In this document: in pieces, positions 15,757 through 24,829 of the stretch
How positions within the stretch are numbered: the stretch's first letter is position 1
Layout of the letters: every line of letters starts with the position of its first letter
Source of the DNA: Betaproteobacteria bacterium
GTDB taxonomy: Bacteria > Pseudomonadota > Gammaproteobacteria > Burkholderiales > Casimicrobiaceae
Direction: 5' to 3'
DNA length: 64,000 nt
NCBI GenBank assembly: GCA_009778785.1
Contig: WRFN01000007.1
Span: 1-64,000 of the forward strand
Program-made: the position numbers and the translations under genes
The notes under the pieces: model-generated
The model's input: the letters and a program-made list of their open reading frames with translations, nothing else
The model's database searches: none
Told to the model about the DNA's origin: nothing

Positions 15757-17354
15757 GCGACCCTCTGCGCTTTGGTTTTGGCCTGCCGTTTGACGAGGCC
15801 ATCGCGGCTGCTCGCCGCCGCGTGCCCATGCTGCCAGACCGTTACTACGGCGCCGCGCAGGACGGCGCGCGCCGACAGGCGTTTACGGTTTCAAGGCTTT
15901 CGGCGTTAGAGCAGATCAAGGAGGTGAAAGACTCGCTGACCGAAGCGCTCAAAAACGGTCAAACGCTCGAAACGTGGCGAAGGCTTGCCATGAAGCAAGA
16001 CTGGGCGCTCAAAAGCGGGCATCTGTCCGCCATCTACCGCACGAACGCGCAAACGGCCTACATGGCGGGGCAATGGGAGAGTTTCAAGCGTCACCGTGCG
16101 GCTCGCCCGTTTCTCATGTACTCGGCGATCAACGACAGCCGGACGCGACCGTCGCACATGGCGATGAACGGCTACATCGCGCCCATCGACGCGAATATCT
16201 GGAAGCGCTGGACGCCGCCGTGCGGCTACAACTGCCGCTGCGGGCTGGTCTCGCTTTCCGGCGCCGAGGCAGAAAAACGCGGCTACGGCAAGCAGATCGA
16301 GCCGTCTGTCTCGCCAGACCCCGGCTTTGGCGGCTTGCCTGACGACATCGACGGCAATCTTCGCCGCAGGTTGGACGCTCGGCTTGCCGCGTTGCCGCCG
16401 GTCATCGTCGCCGCTGTGCGGGAGAGCATGGCGCTCTTGCCGGACAACATCGAGAAAAGCGTAAAATCAGCGCTTGGCATGGGGTACGATATGCTGGCTC
16501 AAGGCATATCGAAGATGATGCCGGGGGCGGCGCTCTATGAGCAGGTGGCGTTGCGGCATTGGACGCAGGCGCAAGGTTTTTTGAATCATGCGCTTCGCTG
16601 CAACAGCGCTGATCTTGAAACATTATGGCCTGTTGCGGTGGCGGTGATGTCGTTTTTGGAGAAAGCGCCGGTTTACGATGGCGAGGTTTACAGGACCGTT
16701 TCAATGAGCAAGTTTACCAACAAGGAAGAGCTTGAGCGTTTTCTGGCTTGGCATCATGTGGGTGAGGTTGTGCAATATAACGGCTTCACGGCGGCGTCAC
16801 GTGACGAAAACATCGGGCAACGCTTCCCCGGAAAGATCACGATAACGATCGTTTCGCGCACTGGCCGCCAAATAGGGGAATACTCGACCAAGCCGGAGCA
16901 GATGGAGGTTCTTTTTGGCATCGGAACAAAGTTTCTGGTTGAGTCGCGCATCATCATCAACAACACTTTGATTCTGAGGCTCTCTGAGCTTGCCGATCAG
17001 TCTGTAAGCGTTCCGCCGTCACATGTCTTTCGTGTGTTCCCCGGAAACACCGGTTTTGAGGCGATCCCCAATAAAATGTCGCAAGAAACGGCGCAAGAGC
17101 TTATCGACATTTGGACGCAAGACACCATAGACGCCGTCAGAAGCCAGAAAAAAAGGCAGGGGTTTATCGAACAGCACGGCTTGACGCCGGCCGAAATCAT
17201 CGAGTGTTGCGACCCCTTCCGCGCCGAAAAATTCGCCCAAGCCTTCAATCGTCCGGTTTTGATGACGGAGGAACGCATCGCCCAGTTCATCGCCGAGCGC
17301 GGCGAACACCCGTATCTCTACGTCGCGCGGGTTTTCAAAAACAAAAAAGCATGA
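15753..17354 (+). CDS. MuF-like head morphogenesis protein (gp30) with C-terminal ADP-ribosyltransferase-like domain
   Basis: N-terminus: FRTNAQTAYMAGQW-like, NDSRTRPSHMAMNGYIAP, WTPPCGYNCRC. C-terminus: VYRTV...YNGFTAASRD...GEYSTKPEQMEVLFGIGTKFLV, an R-S-QxE ART-like pattern. Confidence 0.75.
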   Translation: MSDPLRFGFGLPFDEAIAAARRRVPMLPDRYYGAAQDGARRQAFTVSRLSALEQIKEVKDSLTEALKNGQTLETWRRLAMKQDWALKSGHLSAIYRTNAQTAYMAGQWESFKRHRAARPFLMYSAINDSRTRPSHMAMNGYIAPIDANIWKRWTPPCGYNCRCGLVSLSGAEAEKRGYGKQIEPSVSPDPGFGGLPDDIDGNLRRRLDARLAALPPVIVAAVRESMALLPDNIEKSVKSALGMGYDMLAQGISKMMPGAALYEQVALRHWTQAQGFLNHALRCNSADLETLWPVAVAVMSFLEKAPVYDGEVYRTVSMSKFTNKEELERFLAWHHVGEVVQYNGFTAASRDENIGQRFPGKITITIVSRTGRQIGEYSTKPEQMEVLFGIGTKFLVESRIIINNTLILRLSELADQSVSVPPSHVFRVFPGNTGFEAIPNKMSQETAQELIDIWTQDTIDAVRSQKKRQGFIEQHGLTPAEIIECCDPFRAEKFAQAFNRPVLMTEERIAQFIAERGEHPYLYVARVFKNKKA

Positions 17355-17412
17355 TCCATACTGGAATTTTCCAGCATTAACAGGATGTCCGCGCGGCGCT
17401 AAAGTCTGCCGC

Positions 17413-18429
17413 ATGGACAAGAAAACTACCCTCAATCCCCCGCAAAACCTGACCGCTCCGGTGGCGTTTTCCGCTTTGGCAACCTTCGCCGCCAAAGAGG
17501 GCGAGCAAAAAGACCGCAAGTTTTCCGGCGTGGCCTACGGCGGCGGGGTCATTACCGATCATCCCTTTTTGGATGCCGTGGTTTTCGATCTGGCGTCCAC
17601 CCAATTCAACACGCCCGCTCCGGCTTTGTACGGCCACAGCAAGCCCGTCGGCGTGATCGAAGCCGCTGTCTTGTCAGGCAACATCACCATTTCCGGCAGC
17701 CTCTTTTCCGATATTTGCGACGAAGCCAGGCAGATCAGCGACACCGCCGATCGCGGGATGCCGTGGCAAATGTCGGTCGGCATTTGGCCGGGGTCGCTCG
17801 AGCGTGTCAATGCCGGACGCCGCGTGATGGTCAACGGGCAAGAGTTCACCGGACCGCTCACCGTTTTCAGAAATAACCGCATCAGGGAAACGTCGTTTGT
17901 CGCGCTGGGTGCAGACCACAGCACGAGCGCCGCGTTTTTCGCGGTCAGCGAAGGCGGCAAGCGCCCGCCGACAATCTCAGAAACAAACCCCGAAGGAGTC
18001 ATCTCTATGGATCAGGCAGAACACGACGCCATCGTCGCCGCCAAAGACGCAAAAATCGCCGAATTGGAAGCGCAAGTGAGCGCGTTGAACGAGAAATTTT
18101 CAGCCCGGCAAAAGGAAACCCGCACCAAGTCCGTCCGCGAGATGTTTGCCGCGTTAGGCCGCGAGTGGACGGACGATGCCGCCGAGCCTTACATCGCCAT
18201 GAGCGAAGAGGCTTTTGCGGCGGTGTCAAAAGACATGTTGGCGGTCAAGCCGAAACCGGCGGGCGACAAGAGCCTTTTCTCCTCCACGGCAAACGACGGG
18301 CAGGACGCCGGCGAAACGGCAGAACACCTCGCTCAAAGGATCAGAGAGTACGTTGCGAGCGAAGCGCAAAAGGGCAACACCGTTTCTTTTGCCGCCGCCG
18401 CCAATCACCTCAAAAATACTCAGGAGTAA
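17413..18429 (+). CDS. Phage protease/scaffold protein, Mu gpI-like
   Basis: FSGVAYGGGVITDHPFLDAVVFDL..., followed by coiled C-terminal scaffold-like region. Confidence 0.7.
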   Translation: MDKKTTLNPPQNLTAPVAFSALATFAAKEGEQKDRKFSGVAYGGGVITDHPFLDAVVFDLASTQFNTPAPALYGHSKPVGVIEAAVLSGNITISGSLFSDICDEARQISDTADRGMPWQMSVGIWPGSLERVNAGRRVMVNGQEFTGPLTVFRNNRIRETSFVALGADHSTSAAFFAVSEGGKRPPTISETNPEGVISMDQAEHDAIVAAKDAKIAELEAQVSALNEKFSARQKETRTKSVREMFAALGREWTDDAAEPYIAMSEEAFAAVSKDMLAVKPKPAGDKSLFSSTANDGQDAGETAEHLAQRIREYVASEAQKGNTVSFAAAANHLKNTQE

Positions 18430-18432
18430 ATC

Positions 18433-18780
18433 ATGGCTAACCCCGGTTTGATCAAAAACTTTGTGGCGGAGGGCGAAATCCTGCCGCTGCGTATTGTTGC
18501 CCTCGGCTCGGCTGATGGGCGCGTGAAAGCCGCCGCAACGGGCGCTGCCTGTCTGGGCGTCACTGTTGAGCACATCACCGCGCAAGACGGTGAGCGCGTC
18601 GATGTCATCTTGGACGGCATCGCCGAAATCAAGGCCGGCGGAACCCTGGCGCGCGGCGCGTTGGTCGGCGCCGGCGCGGCAGGCGTTGCCGTGGCCGTCG
18701 AAGATGTCGAGGTTGCCGTCGGCACGGCGCTTGTTGACGCTGTCAACGGCGATGTTTTCAGAGTTCTTTTGAAGAAATAA
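18433..18780 (+). CDS. Putative capsid decoration protein (DUF2190-like)
   Basis: 115-aa ORF MANPGLIKNFVAEGEILPLRIVALGSADGRVKAAA... between scaffold and capsid genes. Confidence 0.6.
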   Translation: MANPGLIKNFVAEGEILPLRIVALGSADGRVKAAATGAACLGVTVEHITAQDGERVDVILDGIAEIKAGGTLARGALVGAGAAGVAVAVEDVEVAVGTALVDAVNGDVFRVLLKK

Positions 18781-18792
18781 AGGATACCCAAA

Positions 18793-19725
18793 ATGCCTCA
18801 GTTTGCCCCGTTTCCGGTTGATCCGGTCTATACATCCATTGCCCTTGCCTATCGCAACCGCGCCATGATTGCCGATGACGTGCTGCCGCGCGTTCCCGTC
18901 GGTAAAAAGGAGTTCAAGTGGCGCAAGTTCAACATTGCCGAAGGCTTCACTATTCCCGACACCAAAGTAGGCCGCCGCTCGGCGCCCAATCAGGTCGAGT
19001 TTTCGGCCTCCGAAGAGAGCGGCTTTTGCGAAGACTTCGGCCTTGACGATCCTGTCCCGTATGAGGACATGGACAACGCCCCGGCTAACTACGACCCCAG
19101 AGGCCACGCCGTCGAAATGATGACCAATCTGGTTGAGTTAGACCGCGAAGTCAGGACGGCCAGTCTGGTATTCAATACCGCGTCTTACGCCGCCTCCAAT
19201 CAAATGGCGCTCGCAGGTAACGCGCAATGGAGCGATTACGAAAAAAGCACGCCTGTTTCAGATGTGCTCGACACTCTGGACGGCATGGTGATGCGCAGCA
19301 ACATCATGGTGATGGGGAGAAAGATTTTCTCGCGCCTGATCCGCCATCCCGAGATTCTCGAAGCCGTCTATGGGCGCGCCAGCACCAAAGGCATCGCCAC
19401 CCGCGATGACTTGGCGCGGCTCTTTGAGCTTGACGCCGTTTTTGTCGGCGAGGGCTTCGTCAATACTGCCAGAAAAGGCCAAATGCCCAACATCGCGCGC
19501 GCTTGGGGCAACTACGTTGCGCTGATCTACCGCGACAGCTTGGCAAGCGCCGATCGCGGCACAACCTTTGGGTTTACAGCGCAATACGGCGGCCGGATTG
19601 CCGGAGAGATTGAAGACAAAGACATCGGCCTGCGCGGCGGCGTGCGTATGCGCGTTGGCGAGTCCGTGCGCGAGCTGATCTGCGCCAAAGATTTGGGCTT
19701 CTTGTTTTCCAACGTGATCGCGTAA
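18793..19725 (+). CDS. Major capsid protein
   Basis: 310-aa ORF MPQFAPFPVDPVYTSIALAYRNRAMIADDVLPRVPVGKKEFKWRKF...; position and size. Confidence 0.7.
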   Translation: MPQFAPFPVDPVYTSIALAYRNRAMIADDVLPRVPVGKKEFKWRKFNIAEGFTIPDTKVGRRSAPNQVEFSASEESGFCEDFGLDDPVPYEDMDNAPANYDPRGHAVEMMTNLVELDREVRTASLVFNTASYAASNQMALAGNAQWSDYEKSTPVSDVLDTLDGMVMRSNIMVMGRKIFSRLIRHPEILEAVYGRASTKGIATRDDLARLFELDAVFVGEGFVNTARKGQMPNIARAWGNYVALIYRDSLASADRGTTFGFTAQYGGRIAGEIEDKDIGLRGGVRMRVGESVRELICAKDLGFLFSNVIA

Positions 19726-19735
19726 GGAGATCATC

Positions 19736-19906
19736 ATGGCGAAATACATCACGCTTTTGCCTGTCAAGCAAAACGGCAAGCCGGTTCCCGTCGGCGCGAC
19801 TGTCGAGCTTGATAAGCAAGAAGCCGCCGCGCTCTTGCTTATCAAGGCCGTGGCGGACGCCGCAAAGGCCGCGCCTGCCGGAAAAGCCGCAAAGGCCGAG
19901 AAGTGA
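19736..19906 (+). CDS. Small structural-region protein, 56 aa
   Basis: MAKYITLLPVKQNGKPVPVGATVELDKQEAAALLLIKAVADAAKAAPAGKAAKAEK; RBS AAGGAG; below ORF-track cut-off. Confidence 0.55.
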   Translation: MAKYITLLPVKQNGKPVPVGATVELDKQEAAALLLIKAVADAAKAAPAGKAAKAEK

Positions 19907-19915
19907 GCCGCCGCC

Positions 19916-20344
19916 GTGACCGCGTATTGCACGAAACAAGACCTGATCGACCGCTTCGGCGCGATGGCGTTAGCGCAACTCACCGATGAAGAGCGCGGCG
20001 CAACCATCGTTGACGCCGATGTCGAGCAGGCTTGCGAGTCCGCTTCCCGCACGGTTGACGATTACATAGGACGTCAGGTCAAAACGCCGCTTGCCGTCGT
20101 GCCCGACCACATCCGCGAAATCGCGCGCGATCTGGCTTATCGCGCTCTTCATGGCGAAAAAGCCAAAGAGGGCGACGGCGTGCTGCTGCTCGCGGCACAG
20201 GCCATGTCCAAACTGCGCGACTACGCCTCCAACAGGGCGATTCTCTTGGGCGTTGACGACTCGCAAGCCACCCCCGTGCCGCAGATCGCCGTGATTGCCC
20301 CCAAGGCCGTTTTCACCGAGCGGCTTTTGGCGAGGATGCCGTGA
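19916..20344 (+). CDS. Mu gp36-like protein (DUF1320)
   Basis: YCTKQDLIDRFGAMALAQLTDEERGATIVDADVEQACESASRTVDDYIGRQ. Confidence 0.8.
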   Translation: MTAYCTKQDLIDRFGAMALAQLTDEERGATIVDADVEQACESASRTVDDYIGRQVKTPLAVVPDHIREIARDLAYRALHGEKAKEGDGVLLLAAQAMSKLRDYASNRAILLGVDDSQATPVPQIAVIAPKAVFTERLLARMP

Positions 20345-20817
20345 ACGTCCAGATTTTTATTCATGGCGCCGATGGCGTGACCGCGCTTCTTGGGCGGATG
20401 ATGCGCGCGGCAGATGGCGCAACCGAAACGCTGGCGTCCATCGGCGATTACGTCAAGGAATCCACGCGCAGGCGCTTCATTGAATCTCGCGCGCCGGACG
20501 GCGCGCCGTGGAAGCCGGTTTTGCGCGGCGGTACGCCATTGCGCAACACCTCTACCCATCTTTTCAACGCGATCAGCTATCGCGTGGGCGCTGACAGCGT
20601 TACTGTCAGCGTTCCGCACGCTTGGGCGGCGGCTCATCAATTCGGCGCACAGATCAAGCCCAAAAACGGCAAGTATTTACGTTTCAGGTATCCGGGCGGG
20701 TACGCCACAGTCAAAGGCGTCACGATTCCGGCGCGCCCGTTCTTCGGCATCAACCGGGACGACAGCGATGCTATCGGGGCGATCATTCGCAACCGGATCG
20801 CCGGGAGCGCAGCATGA
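20341..20817 (+). CDS. Phage virion morphogenesis / tail completion protein, Mu gpG-like
   Basis: MMRAADGATETLASIGDYVKESTRRRFIESRAPDGAPWKPVLRGGTPLRNTSTHLFNAISYRVGADSVTVSVPHAWAAAHQFGA. Confidence 0.8.
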   Translation: MNVQIFIHGADGVTALLGRMMRAADGATETLASIGDYVKESTRRRFIESRAPDGAPWKPVLRGGTPLRNTSTHLFNAISYRVGADSVTVSVPHAWAAAHQFGAQIKPKNGKYLRFRYPGGYATVKGVTIPARPFFGINRDDSDAIGAIIRNRIAGSAA

Positions 20818-21242
20818 AAACATCCTCGGTTGATTTGAGCGCGGTGGCGGCAAGGCTTGCCGCGACGGTTCCCGTCAACCAGATCGGCGGCGCGGCCAAG
20901 TACGCCGCCGCCACCACCGACACCAAAGCCGTGCCCGCGTTGTTCGTCATTCCGCTGGCGGAGTCCGCCGGCAAGAACCGCTGGGCAAACGGCATCAGCC
21001 AGCGCGTCGAGGCGACCTTTGGCGTCGTGATCGGCGCGCGCAACCTGTCCGACGAAAAGGGCGCGGCAGCGCAACCGGCGCTTACCGCCTTGCGCGAAAA
21101 AGTCTTTGCCGCGCTCTTGGGATGGATGCCGGAAGGCTGCTCGATGCCCATCACCTACGACAGCGGGCGGCTTATCGACCTCGCCAACGGCATCATCTGG
21201 TGGCAAGACGATTTCACGACAGCCTACGAGATCGGAGATTGA
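20814..21242 (+). CDS. Mu gp37-like (tail terminator-type) protein
   Basis: MKTSSVDLSAVAARLAATVPVNQIGGAAKYAAATTDTKAVPALFVIPLAESAGKNRWANGISQRVEATFGVVIGARN. Confidence 0.6.
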   Translation: MKTSSVDLSAVAARLAATVPVNQIGGAAKYAAATTDTKAVPALFVIPLAESAGKNRWANGISQRVEATFGVVIGARNLSDEKGAAAQPALTALREKVFAALLGWMPEGCSMPITYDSGRLIDLANGIIWWQDDFTTAYEIGD

Positions 21243-21312
21243 AATGAAACACCCGCAACAAGGCGGCACATGGATCAGGCAGGCGGATGGTTCGCTGGTT
21301 CAGGCATCAGCC

Positions 21313-21371
21313 GTAGGGACGGCATCCTGCCGCCTGCAATCAGGCGTAGGGGCGGCATTCTGCCGCCTGCA
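21313..21371. repeat. Two copies of a GTAGGGgCGGCATtCTGCCGCCTGC REP-like palindrome
   Basis: Direct reading; same unit at 24.0, 24.7, 52.0 and 54.3 kb. Confidence 0.85.
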
Positions 21372-21398
21372 AATTGAAACAAACAAAGGAACCGACAC

Positions 21399-21788
21399 AT
21401 GGAACCAACACCAGCATTTCAACCACTTGACGTCGCATCGCCGAACGTCACCCAGAACTGGCAAATCGCTCTCGACAGCGCCAACGCCAACTTCATCGCG
21501 CACGCCGTTGCGCTGGCGCCGTGGGATCGTGTGCATTGGCGCGTGGCCGAAGAAACGCCGACGGCCGACGGCAAAGTGGGCAGCACGATTTACCACCATT
21601 GGCCGTTCATCGAACAGCCGGGGCTGCTGCGCGCCCGCATCGACTACGAGTATTTCCCCACGGGCGTCAACAAAGGGCTGTGCTCAGGGGTGAAATGGCA
21701 CTACTCCACCGACAACGAGACATGGCAACCGGTGCGCGAAGTGAACTTCGTTTACGACGCCGACGGCAGATTTCAAAGCACAACCTGA
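21399..21788 (+). CDS. Hypothetical phage protein
   Basis: 129-aa ORF MEPTPAFQPLDVASPNVTQNWQIALDSANANFIAHAV... Confidence 0.6.
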   Translation: MEPTPAFQPLDVASPNVTQNWQIALDSANANFIAHAVALAPWDRVHWRVAEETPTADGKVGSTIYHHWPFIEQPGLLRARIDYEYFPTGVNKGLCSGVKWHYSTDNETWQPVREVNFVYDADGRFQSTT

Positions 21789-21799
21789 GGGAAAAAATC

Positions 21800-22696
21800 A
21801 TGATGAATCGAATCATCGACATTTGGCACAACACGCGCGAGCTGGTCGGGCTGCTGACAGCAGAGCGGGCGGGGAATCTGGACAGGCTCGACGCCCTTGT
21901 CAGCAGCAGATTGTCGGCTTTGGCGGGAGATTCCATCCTCGCAAGGCTTTCCACCATCGGCTATCAGTGCGCCATCTTCGATACGCCCGGCCCGTTCTCG
22001 ATCACGATGCCCTCCGGCGTTTCGCTGGTTTATGTTTCCGGCTGTGCGGCCGGAAGCGGTGCGGCGAGAGCCAACACAACCTACGGCGGCGGCGGCGGCG
22101 GCGCCGGGATACTGAAACTTCCGCTGATCGTTGCGTCAAATAAAATCATCAGCGGCGTCATCGGGCAGCGCGGCACGAACGTCTCTAATACAGCAACAAC
22201 AGAAGGAACGACTGCGACAGGGGTTGCGGGAACGACGACGACGATTAACGGGCTCGTGATACCTGTCGGGGGCGCAGGCAAAGCGCAATACAGCAGCACA
22301 AGCAACGGCAACTACGCCAGCGGCGGCGAAGGCGGGTCTTGGGGGCAGGCAAACTTGTTTCAGCGATTTAACGGGGAGACATATTCAACCAGCACGAGTA
22401 CGGCTTCTCACGCTTCCTGCAAGCAACATTCGCGCTATCAGGAATACTTTTGTGAAGGCGGCGACGGTGGGATCGGGTCGTTCGTCACACCAACAACCGC
22501 CGGGTTTTCTTTTTTAAACGGCTCAGTCGCTGGGCTTGGCGGCGTTTGCCCCTTGTTAGGCATTGCCTCGGCGCTGTCGGCGACGCTGGCAAGAAATGGT
22601 TGCGGCGGCTCAATTACAGGTACAAGCTCAAATCAAAACATTCCGCCCGGCGACGGATTGATTTTGCTCGAATGGTTCGGAGTACCTGCATCATGA
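21800..22696 (+). CDS. Glycine-rich fibre/receptor-binding-like protein
   Basis: ORF continues as MMNRIIDIWHNTRELVGLL...; GGGGGGAGIL and other Gly-rich stretches; start chosen at internal MMNR. Confidence 0.55.
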   Translation: MMNRIIDIWHNTRELVGLLTAERAGNLDRLDALVSSRLSALAGDSILARLSTIGYQCAIFDTPGPFSITMPSGVSLVYVSGCAAGSGAARANTTYGGGGGGAGILKLPLIVASNKIISGVIGQRGTNVSNTATTEGTTATGVAGTTTTINGLVIPVGGAGKAQYSSTSNGNYASGGEGGSWGQANLFQRFNGETYSTSTSTASHASCKQHSRYQEYFCEGGDGGIGSFVTPTTAGFSFLNGSVAGLGGVCPLLGIASALSATLARNGCGGSITGTSSNQNIPPGDGLILLEWFGVPAS

Positions 22697-23235
22697 TCCG
22701 CACCCGTTACCAACTCCTCCGCCAAGGCGGCGTGTACGACTACGACACCGGGCAAACGCTCAAGCTGGGCGATCCGGGCTGGGACGAATACCAAGCGTGG
22801 CTGTCGGCGGGCAACAAAGCGCTGGCGCCGGCGGACAAAATTCCGACCCTCGACGAAGCGCGCGCCAACATCAAAAGCGCCATCAGCGACATTGCCGCCA
22901 GCCTCAGAAACAAAACGACGCTCGGCATTTCGCCCGCCGAAATCATGGCGTGGACGTACAAGTTTCTTGAGGCGGAAAAGATTGTCGGCTACGGCGCCCA
23001 AACCACGCTGGCGAACATCAAGGCGTCCAACCCGCGCATCTGGGAAGAAGCCGAATATCGCGGCATCGACGCCCGCGATCTGGCCAAAAAAATCTGGCAA
23101 AAGGGTTCCGCCTTTTACAAAATGGAAGCCGCCATCGCCGGCATCAGCGGCAAACACAGCGACGCCGTCGATGCGCTGGCCGACGTGCGGGATGTGCTTT
23201 TCTACGACTGGCTGAGCGGCTGGCCGGAGGTGTAA
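22693..23235 (+). CDS. Hypothetical phage protein next to the fibre-like gene
   Basis: MIRTRYQLLRQGGVYDYDTGQTLKLGDPGWDEYQAWLSAGNKALAPAD...; start overlaps upstream stop. Confidence 0.6.
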   Translation: MIRTRYQLLRQGGVYDYDTGQTLKLGDPGWDEYQAWLSAGNKALAPADKIPTLDEARANIKSAISDIAASLRNKTTLGISPAEIMAWTYKFLEAEKIVGYGAQTTLANIKASNPRIWEEAEYRGIDARDLAKKIWQKGSAFYKMEAAIAGISGKHSDAVDALADVRDVLFYDWLSGWPEV

Positions 23236-23237
23236 AC

Positions 23238-23480
23238 ATGGTTGACGATAAATCCTCGGCCATGGTGAAAACCACCATCGTGCTGGCGGGCACGACGATC
23301 TACGGCCTCACGCTCGAAGAATGGATCGGGATTTTGACCCTGCTCTTTTTGCTCCTGCAAATCGGCATTTTGATCCCGCGCTACGTCGAAGTGATCGAAA
23401 AATGGCTGACCGCATTAAAAGCAAGATGGAGACGTTATCGTGCCCGTGCTGAAGACGACGATGGAAGCGCCCAAGAGTAG
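23238..23480 (+). CDS. Holin-like protein
   Basis: 80 aa with one TM (GILTLLFLLLQIGILIP) and charged tail, directly before the endolysin. Confidence 0.7.
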   Translation: MVDDKSSAMVKTTIVLAGTTIYGLTLEEWIGILTLLFLLLQIGILIPRYVEVIEKWLTALKARWRRYRARAEDDDGSAQE

Positions 23481-23937
23481 CCGCATGCCGGTCGGCACGC
23501 TTTTTGTACTGGCCGCCTGCCTGACCGCCATCATGGGCTATGAGGGCCATAAGGAAGAAGCCTACCTCGACAGCGTCGGCGTCCCGACCATCGGTTATGG
23601 AACCACCGAAGGCGTGGAACTTGGCCAGCGCGTGACCGCCGCCGAAGCCGAACAGTTGCTGCTGCGCGACGCCACCCAAGTCGGCGACGCGATCAAGACA
23701 TGCGTCACCGTCCCGCTGCACCAGTACGAATACGACGCCTTTGTGAGCCTGGCTTACAACATCGGCGGCGGCGCTTTTTGCAAATCGACCCTCGTCAAAA
23801 AACTGAACGCCGGAGATTACACCGGCGCATGCAACGAAATTCCGCGCTGGGTCTATGCCGGCGGCCAGAAACTGCATGGCCTTGAAATCCGTCGCGAGCG
23901 CGAACGAAAAACATGCCTTGGGGAGACAATGCCATGA
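23461..23937 (+). CDS. Endolysin, lysozyme family (GH24-like)
   Basis: YEGHKEEAYLDSVGVPTIGYGTTEGVELGQRVTAAEAEQLL; N-terminal TM suggests SAR endolysin. Start inferred; ORF track has 23440. Confidence 0.88.
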   Translation: MEAPKSSRMPVGTLFVLAACLTAIMGYEGHKEEAYLDSVGVPTIGYGTTEGVELGQRVTAAEAEQLLLRDATQVGDAIKTCVTVPLHQYEYDAFVSLAYNIGGGAFCKSTLVKKLNAGDYTGACNEIPRWVYAGGQKLHGLEIRRERERKTCLGETMP

Positions 23938-24000
23938 ATGACTTGCTGCTGACCGCCGCCGTCATTCCCACGAACGAAAAACGCGCCTTGGGGAATCGTC

Positions 24001-24058
24001 GTAGGGGCGGCATTCTGCCGCCTGCATTCAGCCGTAGGGGCGGCATTCTGCCGCCCGC
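24001..24058. repeat. Two copies of the GTAGGGGCGGCATTCTGCCGCC REP-like palindrome
   Basis: Direct reading. Confidence 0.9.
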
Positions 24059-24084
24059 CTTCGTAACCACATTATTTTCTTGAA

Positions 24085-24555
24085 ATGATCGAAATCAAAA
24101 CACTCACCCTCACAGCGCTGGGCGCGCTGCTGCTCGGCGCCAGCGGCGGCTTTTGGGGCGGCGTCCACCTGGCGCGGCTCGACTGCAACGCCGCCAAATG
24201 GAAGGCCGACGACGAAGCCCTGCGCGTCGCCCTCTCCGTGCGTGAGAGTCTATTGCAGGCCGACCGGCAAATCGCCGCCGCCGCCGCCGCCAAGTTGGCC
24301 GAAACCGAAAAAGAATACAACGACCTTCGCCGCGACTACGCCGCGCTCAAAAAAGCGCGCGCCGACGAAAAATCCGACGCGCCAGATCGCACTACAGCGA
24401 ATTTAATTTTAAGCCTTGCCCCAACCGTGCCCACCCTGACCGGAGAAATCAACCATGCGCCGCCTTGCCCTGATTCCGACGATTGGCCTTTATCTGACGA
24501 TCTTTTCCGGCTGTACCTCGACTCCTACCGTCCGCTCATGCGAGCCAGTCCCTGA
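24085..24555 (+). CDS. Rz-like inner-membrane spanin
   Basis: N-terminal TM then coiled coil; overlapped by an Rz1-type lipoprotein ORF. Confidence 0.7.
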   Translation: MIEIKTLTLTALGALLLGASGGFWGGVHLARLDCNAAKWKADDEALRVALSVRESLLQADRQIAAAAAAKLAETEKEYNDLRRDYAALKKARADEKSDAPDRTTANLILSLAPTVPTLTGEINHAPPCPDSDDWPLSDDLFRLYLDSYRPLMRASP

Positions 24556-24727
24556 AGCGGTCATCCTGGCCTGCGAGCGCGGCTGCAATTACTCGGCCAT
24601 CAGCGACCCGCCGGCCAGCGCCACCACCGAAGAAATCGTCTTGCACGCAACGCACGTCTTCGAGCGCGCCCGCACCTGCCAGATTCAGTGCCGCGCCCTG
24701 ATCGAATACCTCCGGGCGAGATCGTAG
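24455..24727 (+). CDS. Rz1-like outer-membrane lipoprotein spanin
   Basis: MRRLALIPTIGLYLTIFSGCTSTPTV lipobox; nested/overlapping in another frame. Confidence 0.65.
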   Translation: MRRLALIPTIGLYLTIFSGCTSTPTVRSCEPVPEAVILACERGCNYSAISDPPASATTEEIVLHATHVFERARTCQIQCRALIEYLRARS

Positions 24728-24808
24728 GGGCGGCATTCTGCCGCCCGCAATCGCGGGGGCAGGTCTGCCGCCCGCATTCACCCGTAAGGGCGGCATTCTG
24801 CCGCCCGT
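24724..24808. repeat. Three copies of the REP-like palindrome
   Basis: Direct reading: 24724-24748, about 24755-24775 (divergent), 24783-24808. Confidence 0.85.
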
Positions 24809-24829
24809 GCTTTCGTAACCTCACTCAAT

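Noticed and set aside
21371-21384. Second CRISPR-like tail (attgaaacaaac) downstream of the REP repeats
   Set aside because: Only the last about 8-12 nt match the solitary repeat; no palindromic stem of the I-C repeat, and the upstream hairpin belongs to the REP family.
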